Source: Chrysopilus asiliformis
Lineage: Eukaryota; Arthropoda; Insecta; Diptera; Rhagionidae
Direction: 5' to 3'
Length of the DNA stretch: 64,000 nucleotides
Assembly: GCA_964034945.1 (NCBI GenBank)
Contig: OZ035960.1
Location: forward strand, 48,277,002-48,341,001
This document shows, piece after piece, positions 13,001-25,000 of the stretch; positions within the stretch are counted from its first letter, which is position 1; every line of letters begins with the position of its first letter. The position numbers and the translations under genes were made by a program. Under the pieces are notes generated by a model. That model did not search any database, had not been told where the DNA came from, and saw only the letters and a list, made by a program, of their open reading frames with translations.

Positions 13001-16000
13001 TCTCTGATATACAGGGTTTCTATTTATTCATTGAGTAGGCTCTCTCCTAACAGCCGTGGCACTTGTTGTTAGTGACATTCATTTTTGTTGATTTCAATTT
13101 GATTATTTGAGAGCAATAAATAGTAGACACAAGTGAAAACTTCGAGTTTTTAGATTTTTGTGCAAACCTACGTAGTGGTAGTTTTCTACTAATAAACTGA
13201 CACTATCTTTACAATTTTCAATAACATTTCAAAATATTCACTCGTTCGCCAGGAGAAATCCGGTGCAAATGAATAGAAAATTCGTTTCGAGAGATTATTC
13301 AAAAATATTGACCAATAAAACCTAAGTTTCGAGATATTCAAATATCAAAGTGGTCACACCAATTATAAAAAAAGAATCGTTCGAATCGGTTTGGTATTAG
13401 GCCCTTTTCCAGGATCCGATACGAATATTGTTGTTGGTATAAAACACTAACAACAACATTGAGTTTACGATCCGAATCATTCGTATCGGATCCTGGAATA
13501 GGGCCTATTATTCTATAACTAATCATCCTCGGCGCTACAGGGCCTCCTCAATTGAGGTTTCATAACAATTTCTTCTCTGCTTCGCACCTATAGTTTTACA
13601 TGGATTGCGACCCATGGATGAATTACAACATTTGAAAGGCTTTTACGTTGCAACCCATCAACAGCAGAGGCCTTGATAGAAATCTAGACCGATGATGTCT
13701 TTAACACCAAGCGGCAACTATCGTTACTCATTTCGTAAAGCAACCAAGCATCTATAACTAAGCATGCATGAAAATCCTGATATTTTCTTTATTGTATACA
13801 GCGAAGATTAGTTGCTTCGTACCTTAGTTTATTGGCGATTCGTTTGGCGTGTCCTTTCGAATTCAAAAATGATGCGATTGTGTTGATTTTCGAGTTGATT
13901 ATTGTCCTGGCACGTCCTGTTGGAGAAGCGTTGCTTGAAATTGATTTGATTTTCATCGGTGGACTTTCCGATGTTGGCGTTGATTCAGCTGAGCTACTAA
14001 TTGGCGATAGCGATGGAATGTGATGATTTTGTTTCGATAGTGAATACGAAAGATTTGGTGGCGGCGATGGGGTTACCGATCGTGATTCAGTAAGCCGAGT
14101 ATATCGATCACCACCTGCTATTGAATGCGACGTCGTCAGTCCACCGTTAGCCATGAGCGAAGTTGGCGGCGATGATATAGTTGAAATCGACGTGGTAGCA
14201 AGGGTTGATGTCGTTATCGTGGGAGGTGCGCCTGTGGGCGATGGAGTCGACGCTGAGGACGCTGTTGTGATGGACAAATCGTTAGAACGGGAATGATTCA
14301 AATTTGGAGTTTCCTCCTGGCCCTGGACTTCAATTACGCCGCTGTCATTCATCATATCGCGATGAGGTGTTGCGCTGACCACCACCGTATTACAAATGGA
14401 GAGAACCACTAGAAACTCTTGTAATCGCTGTGAATTCGGTGACAAAAACTGCCCGGGAAGCAGCTGATTTAGATCTTCGGTTAGTTTGGAATTCACAATC
14501 AGTGGAGGAGCTGGTGAGCCGGGCTTCAGGTATTCACTCTCAAATTCCGATGGCGGGTGATTGTAGTCGACTCCATTTATTGTGCAGCGCCGGAATATCA
14601 TTTTGTTTTCGGTTAGCGTTCCCGTTTTATCCGAAAATATGTGCTGGACCTGTAAAATTATATTCATTTTAGTTATTAGTGATTTTTAATTGATAATAAA
14701 ATAAAAATGTTACTTGTCCCAATTCCTCTGTTATGTTCATCGCTCTGCATTCAGTCTTTTTGTTTGATTGCTGGTCAAATAGATCGACATTGTTGTGTAT
14801 ATGATAGACTTGTAGAATTTTACATAGCTCAATAGTTACATATAACGATAGAGGTATCATAACCTACATTAGAAGAAAAACATATTAATATTTTAGTGAG
14901 ATAGAAATCATAGATAGATTTTTCAATTTGGGACAATATTTTAAATGTTGACGTTTTTTAAACAAATATTTACGGAAAAAAATGTGGAGCAACTGATTTG
15001 CAAAAAATCTATTCTTTTAAAAAATGTTTAATGAACATATCTCTGACTATCTTCAGATTTTATCATACATAGTTTCAGAGTAAACAGCAAATAACGAAAT
15101 TACGATTTTTAAAAAGCCTCCACTGGCCTTGCAAAGAAAAATATTTTGTGAAACGAGAAAGGAAGAAGGATTTTGTATGAAGATTTGAAATTGAACAACT
15201 CATTGTTGCTTTTACATTGAAATTTATACGAGTATTCGTTTGTCACCTGCTATTTTTAAAAGCTTTTATTTATCTTGTTTTTGCATCTATTTGTGTGTCT
15301 CTCAGGGCATAAACAAATTATAAGGAGACTATTTTTTTCTAACAACTAGAAACTTGAAAAATAATCCCCCAAAGCAGCAGATATGCATGCGGTCGGCATA
15401 AGAATTCAACGAGAATAAAATTTAGTTTTAACAAAGGGCGAACGTAAGCAGCGACATGTATAGGCGATCACCACGGCTGCTCGTGTGTACTGCCGACTAG
15501 CCGGCAGCTCTTACGTCACGATGGGGGATTATTTTGAACTTCGTTTTGCACTAATTTGAGTTTTTAGAAAAAAATGATCTCTATAATACATTGGTCAGGG
15601 TCAAATCTTGTAACCCATTTCCATTTATCTGATTGACTTCAAAATGTTGCACACATGCGTGAGTCCGGTGACAATACAATATTTTCATTACTTCGACCTT
15701 GTAAGGATAACAGAAGCTCCTGTACAGATAACGTGGTTATCCTTTTCCTCAAATTTTCCAGAAAAAATCTGATGTGAGGGTTTTTTTTGGGTCGCTGAAT
15801 CTGTAGTGGTATTCCGTAACTTGATTCAAGCGTTTGTTTCGAGTTAGAAGAAAAAGTGGTATTTGCTATCTCGGTTTCTCTCTGTCATTTATTTCAATCA
15901 AAACAGAGACAGCGAATACTTCTTGTTCTTCTAACTCGAAACAAACGCTTGAAACAAATTACGGAATATCACTCCTGATTCTGGCATTAAGAAGTCTGTA

Positions 16001-19000
16001 AGGCTAGCGGAAGGTCCTTTTAGGATAATGTGATTAGCCTTTTCCTTAAATTTAACGAAACAAATCTGATCTGGGGATTTTTGGGCTCGATGAATCCTAT
16101 TCTGGAGTCAAAAAGTCCGTAAGAATATCTCAAAAGTAAGAATATTCGAAGACTTAAAAGTATAAACAAGCTTGGCGAAAAATAGTCGTCATTTTAGAGG
16201 CATACTAATCAAATACGAAATTACTAATAAGAATATTTTTTTTTGAAAAAAAGCTTTTATTTAAAAAATCCACTTACAAGGAAAAAAATTTTTTTTTTTG
16301 CGCTCTGTATCAGAAATAAAAGCGACATAAAAGCATTAAAAATAAAATACCATAAATATTTACCTCGCTTTTATTTCTAATATACAGCGCCCAAAAAAAT
16401 TTGTTTACTTTTTAGTATTTTTTTTTCAAATAAAAGCTTTTTATTTTTTTTAATAAAAAAAAATCAAGTATCATTAATAATGGTTCAAAGTGTGCATGCC
16501 GATCTTTGAAAAGTAGGGAAACGATTTTTAGCGATACATTTATTAATTTTTTCAATGACATAAATGAAGTTTTGACATAAATGAAAACAGATATATTTTC
16601 AGAGTGACCTTAAAAAATACAAAAAATCAAAACTTACTTGTAAAATAATAATATAAGTCCAAAAGGTGAGCAGACCCTCGTAATTAGGATTTATTTCGAA
16701 TGGCAAATAAGGAACATTTAATCCTTCGTATGATGTAAGCCACATTTGACAGCCGACAGCACCAATAACGCATAAAATTAAGAGAATTATCACACACCTG
16801 GAATTAAACCGAAAATCAAATTATTCAAAATTTCAACTGAGTAAATAAAATAAGAGAATTTTTTACCATATCACATCAATGTTCATTTGTTGCTCCAGTT
16901 GCGAGCGCTTATATCTAGGACCACTATTATTAAGCATTGCTTTTGTCTCATGACCCGCGTAAACGACTAAACCTTCTATAAAATCAGTATTCTGTAATGA
17001 AAATGTTAGAAAATTAGATTAATTGAATTAAAGACAATCGAGTGTGAATCTATAATTCTATTTTGTTAATTTGTATGCAAAACTGATTACCGACAAAAAG
17101 TTTATATTTACACGTTGTGTTTTTTGTTGTTTTTATTGTTTCTCTAAAATACTGCCTGTATTCATTTAGATAATAATATTAATTAATTATGCAATGCAAT
17201 TCTTGGCACGGAAAGATTTCAAGTCATTAACTTTTAGCTCGTAGTTAGCTAACGTTGACTCAAGGAAATCGTGACAAAACAGTTTTCATTCTGTTATTCT
17301 TTTTTCTTGCCCTATCGACGTCGAAAATCAGAAAAGTTTCGGTTCGTTGATAATTTTGAGTTTGCAAAGTTGTAAAATTTACTTATGTTGTCGGTTTCAA
17401 TAAAACACTGAAAACAAACATGATCCTCGGAAGGGGGTGAATACTAAACGCAATAAATCGGAATTTAGAAGGAGGCGGATAGGAAGGAAGGAAGGACGAG
17501 TTTATTGACTCAATGAATGGTTGAGGTTTTGTTTCCTTATCAATTTGACATGCCAAATATATAAATGCCGGTGTAAAACACGCATTCCGTCTGCAATTAC
17601 TTTTGGTCTCAACGAGTAAAATTATGGAGAAAGGAAAAATGCTTGTGGCACCTTCAATTGATTGTTTGTGAAGTTTTACTTGATTTATGGCGAGTTTCAT
17701 GAAATTTTTGGCGACCACTAAATTGCATAAAGGATTCAAGCAAAAAGAGTTTGCTAAATCGATTTAGCGGACGCTAAAAGTTTCGTGAATCCCGCTATTA
17801 TTATTGCGCATACATTTTCACAAACGAGTCCAAGTGTAAAAACATTTGGTCCGTATTCCGGAGGTCGGTGGTTCAATTCCCGAATGTGGCACGCTGTGAT
17901 TTAAGTACACTTGCTTTTCGAAATGAGTAGTGATAGTTGCCGCTTGGTGTTAACAACATCATCGATCTAGATTGCTATCACGGCCTCTGCTTTTGATGGG
18001 TTGTAACGTAAAAACCTTACAAATGTTGTAATTCATCCCTGGCTCGCAATCCAGGTAAAACTGTAGGTGCGAAGCAGGGAAGAAATTGTTATGAAATCTC
18101 AATTGAGGAGGAGAGCTGTAGCGCCGAGGATGATGGATGTTGCACAGTGTTGTAGAAAATATAATTAAATTTTGATTTTCAAACTTTGTCATACCATATG
18201 AGTGTCGAAAATAAATAAAACAGTAAAGGGTTGTGTATAAAATACATCATAAGCAAGTTTACCTTTTTAGATCTGATTGTACAATAGGCTCAGTGACATG
18301 GGCATCGGCAAGGGGAGGGGGGCAAGCGGAGTACTTGGAAAAAAATAACAAAAATATCTATTAGGTAAATTTCAGAATTTTCGCCTGTGGCGCAATTTCT
18401 TTTAATATAATATATCGCTCATTTGCAACAACAGTATCACAACTCAAAAACGTTATTTTTTTTATGAGATAGCTTTTAAGGTTTTGAAGTGCTGGGATTT
18501 GACTATGTTACAAATGCTCTCCAATGGCGAGTATTTATTGTAGAGCTAAAAAGTTTTGTCAGATATGACAACAACTCAAAACGAGTAATTTTGCATCATT
18601 AATTCAAAAATGCTCATTTTCGAACTATGACACTATTGTCGCAAATAAGGGATATGCATTTTTTGCATACCAAAGAACGAAGATACAATTTTTAAACGCT
18701 TTTATTTAGCTTGCCTGTGTATCTGTTTGACTGTCTGTGTATCTGTTTGATTTGACCCACTTTTACTCATCCGATTGACTTTTGAACACAAACGTAAGTC
18801 TCGTGAAAATACAATATTTTCACTACTTCGTTTTTATAAGATAAAGGAAAGGTTTTGTAAGGATAATGTGATTATTCTTTTCCTCAAATTTCCCGAGAAA
18901 AATCTCATCTAGGGGTTTTTGGGGTCTCCGAATCCGATTTAGGCATTAAGAAATCTGTAAGGATAACAGAAGGTCCTGTAAGGATAACGTGATTATCCTT

Positions 19001-22000
19001 TTCCACAAATTGTCCGAGAAAAATCTCATCCGGAGTTTTTAGGGTCGCTGAATCCGACTCTGACTTTAAGAAGTTTATAAGGATAACGGAAGGTCTTGTG
19101 AGGATAACGTAATTATCCTTTTCCTAAAAATTTCCCGAGAAAAATCTCATCTAGGGGTTTTTGGGGTCGATGGATTCGTTTCTCGAATCAAAAAGTCTGT
19201 AAGATTATCTGAAAAGCAAGGATATTCTCTATTAATTAAGTACGAAATGGCTAAAAAGGATAAAAATTTTTTAAAACTTTTATTAAAAAAAGACACAAAA
19301 AAGGAAAAAAAAAAATTGTTTTGAGAGTTGTATATCAGAAATAAAAGCAATATAAATGCATAAAAAATAAAATAAATCTCGCTTTTATTTCTGATTATTT
19401 TTTTCCTTTTTAGTGCACTTTTTTACCTAGTCTAGTCATAAATATTGATACAAAGAAAAATTTGATGCCAAATGAGAACAGATTGATATTTTTCAAAAGA
19501 AACAAAAATCTCTTTTTTTGGCCACACAATAGCCACAAATCATAGAACACATTTTCCGAGAAAGCCGCCATTTTATTTAACACCAGCCCTCTAACGATGG
19601 AGTCAACCGGAGCCGGAGGGCCACTCTTCGCTTCTGATGAAATCATGAATTTGATTTTCAAGCAATTTTTGTGGTCATTTGGCTTTATGAGCCAGAGCTG
19701 AATCCTGTTGAAAATTCCACACCCTATTTTTGAACACATTTTCGTTTAAATGCTTCACTATACATTTTAAACAGTTTCTTGAGCAACTTTGGCTGGTGTA
19801 TGCGCCATTTTTCCATAAAAATGGCTCGCAATCGATTTGGATGACATCATCCCTCCAAAAGTCCGCCCCTTGAAAGCCCAGACCTTAACACGTTCACAGC
19901 GGCGCACTATGGGGCCAAAGTGCCATTCGGCGGCCAAAAATACATAACTTTTGAACAGATCAATATTTTTGAATGGGGTTTTTTTGTTGGCTAGATAAAT
20001 ATCCAAGCTTTATTTCCTGATAATCTGATTGCCCCCTCCTCGCCCCTCCCCCACCCATCTGCATTTAAAATCAAAAATTACCAAAATCTCGAGAACGGTT
20101 GGTCGTACAGAAAAAATCATTTATGACGAAAATATTTAGAATGGCATTTTACATATCGCACATGGTCCCGTAGACTGTAGTATCTCAAAAAAATGTGTTT
20201 TTGAGTAATTATTCCATTATGTAAAGGAAACTTATTTATTTTTGGTTTTTATTTATTTTTGGTTTTTTAAATTCCCATTTTTTAAAATTTAAATTGATTT
20301 TGTGGAAAACAAACCTAACTATCTTTTATTATTGCAAAAAAAAATATCAGTTGTGGTCAACACAAAACTTTCTTCTACAAAATCTACGACCCTGCGCAAT
20401 TTACGCTAGAGCCCTGTCGCGTTGTCAACCTAAGATGACCTCCCAATAAATTCTTGGTTTATTCAAAAATATCAAAAACATACAAAATTTGAGATAACTT
20501 GAGAACTGTAAAAGATATCAATTTACGGTAAATGGCAAAAATGTAGAAAATGTTAACATCTTTAATTATTCTTTTAACTGATTTGTCGAAAAACCGTTAG
20601 TTTGCAAATTATTCGCAAACATATGATTCTTTACATATTAATGAAAATATCTCAATAACGGTAAAAGATAACGGATAACGGTAAGAAACAAAATTGTGCA
20701 GAATGTTATTCTCATTAATTCACTTCATACATTCAGTCAGCAAAAACCCGTTAATTTTCGAGATAATCGCAAAAAACTGTTTTTTTTGGAAATAACGGTT
20801 TATATCGATAACAGGTGGAGATATCGAGTTATAGCTAAAGACAAAAGTGTGGGAAATTTTATTTTCTCCAAGTTTTGTCATACTTAAGGCCACTAAAAAA
20901 CGCGTAGTTTGGGAGTAAATCGAGAAAAACGAAATTGCGATTTTTGAAAAACCGCCATTTTGGATACTTCCGGTTAACGGATTTCCACCAAAAGTTGATA
21001 GGACCGTCCCATTTCAGGACCCAACATGCCTATAAAATTTCATGGCGCTAGCTCTATTAGTTTTTGAGAAATCTTGTACACAGACTGACAGACAGACTGG
21101 CAGACAGAAAGACATTTTTTAAATATAACTCCAATCGACTCAGGAGTGATCGGGAAATGTTTTTTAGGCAAAATTAAGAGGTCGAAATTTTTCATGAATA
21201 ATTATACTCCGTAGAAGAAAGTAAAAAAAAATGAAGCAAATTATCTGTAAATTAATATCAAAAGAGTAATAAATTGAAATATTACTGTACAGACAACAGA
21301 AAAAACAATTATTTATAAACAATTATTTTGAAATGAAAACTTTGAATGCGTTTTTCTTGAAATGGCCGATTTTGAGATACTACAGTCTACGGGACCATGT
21401 GCGATATATCGTCAGTACATGAAAATCGAATAAGAGCAACTTTAATACCCTATATGATGAAATAATCAAAACTATAGTATTTGTTGTTGTAATATTTTTT
21501 TTTGGTTTTGTTTTAAAGTTGTTTTTTAAATGTTATAAAAAATATAGCATTTTTAAAGACAACTTTTTTTTAATTCGATTATTTTAATACAATTTGATAC
21601 AAATACACATGGCTAACATTACATAAGGTTGAGGAAAAATTACATTCTAATAATGTCTTCAACTACGTCGAATTTTAACAATTGTGGGATTTCTTGATCT
21701 TCCTCGTCATCCAATTCATCTTTTGCATTTGTCCATTTAGAACGCAGAGAAGCCAAAAATGGATCTGACGATAGAAGTATTCATCAAATCTTCATTTTGG
21801 TTGATTCTATCGTTTTTTCTAGTGTTGGTTAGTCTAAAATGTCTGTAGTCTTTTCGATTCCTGAGCGTCTTCTGAAAGCTCCCCAAGTGGTAAAATGCTT
21901 TTTTCAATTATCAGCTTGCCGATAATATCACCGATAATATAACTTTCAATCGTCGAATTAATGTAAATTTCTTAATATTCTCTTGTAACATATATACATA

Positions 22001-25000
22001 TGTACATATGTATATCTAAGATATTGATTTTTATTGCTCTAATTATTTATAGTACCAGGAAGACCGAGCCATGCTCGGCGATCTCAAAATCCTCCTTCTG
22101 CCTCTGTCTCTGAGTAGTTGAATCCGATTATAATTGTAACATGATTCGTATAATGAGGTTCAGGGAACTTGATTGTTTTGTAATTACTATTTATCGCTGC
22201 CGATAGATATCTAAAAAGTGATATTTTTAGAATACATATCGCAAAACCTTACTCCCTAGCAATATTGCGAATTTTCATTAAGATACCTTCACGTAATTCG
22301 AAGACACGATACCCCAAGGGGAGGGGAAAGTTAGGTTTGTAGTGGAAAAATCGAAAGCCCTTAGTCCGCTTAGTAATACTGTAAAGTTGCATTAAGATCG
22401 GACTACCCAATTCGAAGATACCAGGCGAGGGGTATCGAGGGGAATTTTCTCAGAGGTGAGACCTATCTAGATCGATTCCTTGTCCCCGAAAATCTCTTAC
22501 CCCCAAGTTTCGTGAAAATCGTTTGGCGGGTTTTCGAGATTGTTGTGCAGTCATTTCTCGTATTATATTATAGGATAAGATTACCAGTTTTAAACGGTTT
22601 TACTGTCAAGAAGGGTGATATTTAATGGTTTCACTGTATGCCGGTATGTAAAATATTCCGCTTTAATGTATATTAAAAATAATTAAAACAATTTCCTAGC
22701 ATATAACACAAAAAATCTTTGTTCTTTGTTATGACAAAATAAGACATTTTTTTTAAATAATATGTAAGAAATCAGACTTTTGTTTACGGTGACCAGAGTT
22801 GCAGGTAGTAGCAGATGAAATATGGATATTTTGAAAGGTATTGACCTTGGCTATCATGTCCAACTTACACCTGACCGGTACAAGCCGGTACATTTTTTGC
22901 AGAGCCATATATATACAAAATTTCGCGAAAAAAATAGTATTTTTAGAATGCCCAGAATTCCGGGATAACAATTTTAAGAAAAAAAAATGTTGTACTACAA
23001 ATTTTTAATTTTTATTATAATTGCCTAAATATGTCCTCAGGTTGATGATAAAATCGATTTTTCTGTACTAAGTGACTTAATAAAGTTAAAAAAATTTGTT
23101 CAAAATTGGAAAATTGAAAAAACCAGAATTTTTACCAACTTTGACCCCATGGCGCTCGGAAATTACTTGTCCCAGGAGAGTGTCCTTTTGGATTTCTAGG
23201 TTCCTAAGAATTCTCAACGCAATGACATAACCGAAATCCTTCAAAGGCAGAACTCAAAATTTGTATTTTTGGCCGCCGAATAGCACTTTGGCCCCAACGT
23301 GCGGCGCTGTAATTCATGCTTGGCTCTATCGGAAGGGAGCTAATCCAGGGTATTATGCAGCATTGACAATCCAAGGGCAAAGGAATTTTTACCGTGAAAA
23401 TAGAATAGTGCTGAAATTTTTTCGAATTCGTATCTTTTTGTAAGTGTGAGTTGGTTTTTTCTTATTTTAATTTTCAGTTATATGGAAATTATTTCTACTT
23501 ACTTAACACTTTGGCTCCCATGTCACCTGAAATCGAGTTACGATTCTTTTGTCAGAGAATCAAATATTAAAATTGTGTTGAAACGAGAGCGTGACTCTCA
23601 GATCTTCATTTTCGACAGTCAAAGTGTTAAAGATCTAAATATTTGGGGTTACGTACCGTCTAATAGCACAATCAAATGCGGGTCACCGGTGGTACGCGCT
23701 GGCGTGAACGTGTTAAGTCGTTGAACTAAAGACCTGTTGGACTGTACAGAAAATGATTTGCCAAAAAGACACCAAAATATTGAATTCTTGAAGAAGGATT
23801 TCCCCAAAATTTTCCAAAAGATCGAGCGTGTATTTTGCAGTCATGTTGACTCCATCGTTAGAGGGTTGAGGTTCAATCAAATGGCGGCCTTTTCGAATAA
23901 TGTGTTCTATAAATTGTGGCTATCGTGTGGCCCAATAAATAGGAAAGTTTTGTAAAACATCAACGCGTTCTCATTAAATTTCAAATTTGGCATCAAATTT
24001 CAAATCACAAACAAAAATTGAGACAAAATTTTTTTTCTGATCGGTCTTTAAAAATTTCCAAGTACACAAAAATGGGATTTTATCAAGAAAGGGAATGGAA
24101 CCAAATATAAATTTTGCCTCGGTCACTGTTTTGGCTTGGCCCCATGTTTAAAATACCAATATAAAACCAACGGCATGCACCAACACTTGAGAATTTTCGT
24201 CAAATGTTTATTAGCTTCAAGTTTTTTTTTGATTTTGTGATTTTTTTTTCGAAGATAATCAATTATTTGGTAGATTCAATTCCGTATAATTAATTTCATT
24301 ATACAGTCCATTAAGTAGTTAAATCAACCGTTATCCTAATGACATTTGGATTTATTACAAATCAATACAATAAATAAACAATTTAATAAATAATTGATTT
24401 CTTGTCACTTATACTAGAACAAATTGATCAATTATGGGAAAAAAATATGTGTCTGCTTACCTTTAATCGACTTTCCCTTAATAATAAACTTTCAGTAGAA
24501 AGAGGCACACGTTCCCCAGACGGATGGATTAAACCACCATGAAACCGATAGATTTTTGTTGTTGGCGCATCCACTTCGATCCGACTAACGAATTTACTTG
24601 GCGTAAAGATATGTTGCTTATCAGTGAATCCTCGTACGACCTAAAAATAATCAAAAATCAGTTTCTTGTTACAAATTGTATGTAACTTTAGATGAAATGA
24701 AAATGATATGAGAATTTCATCTGCTAAAGGGTTAACGAACGAGAAGTTAATGAGGTGTTCAAAGTTCAAATGGAAGCGTACACTCTTAGGGCCATTCAAC
24801 ATTGCAGATTAGTGTATCTTGGCAATTTGCGGTGGGTCGTGTCCGGAGAGGATTCCGCAAAGATTAGTTGGTCATTCATCTAGAATGCATTTATCGACAT
24901 TTGGTATCTCCATTTTTGCAGTGCAATATGCTGGTTGTGCAATTTCTCGCCTAGCATATGTTAGACTTTTAATCAAGTGTAACTGCTTGCAATGACTTCA

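Noticed and set aside
17870..17890. Possible functional tRNA gene from the GGTTCAATTCC word
   Set aside because: No cloverleaf could be read around it, and the body is shared with a truncated copy, so it is a SINE promoter box.
19410..19739. A host gene at the 109-codon minus frame
   Set aside because: A diverged inverted partner at 23737-23955 indicates repeat origin.
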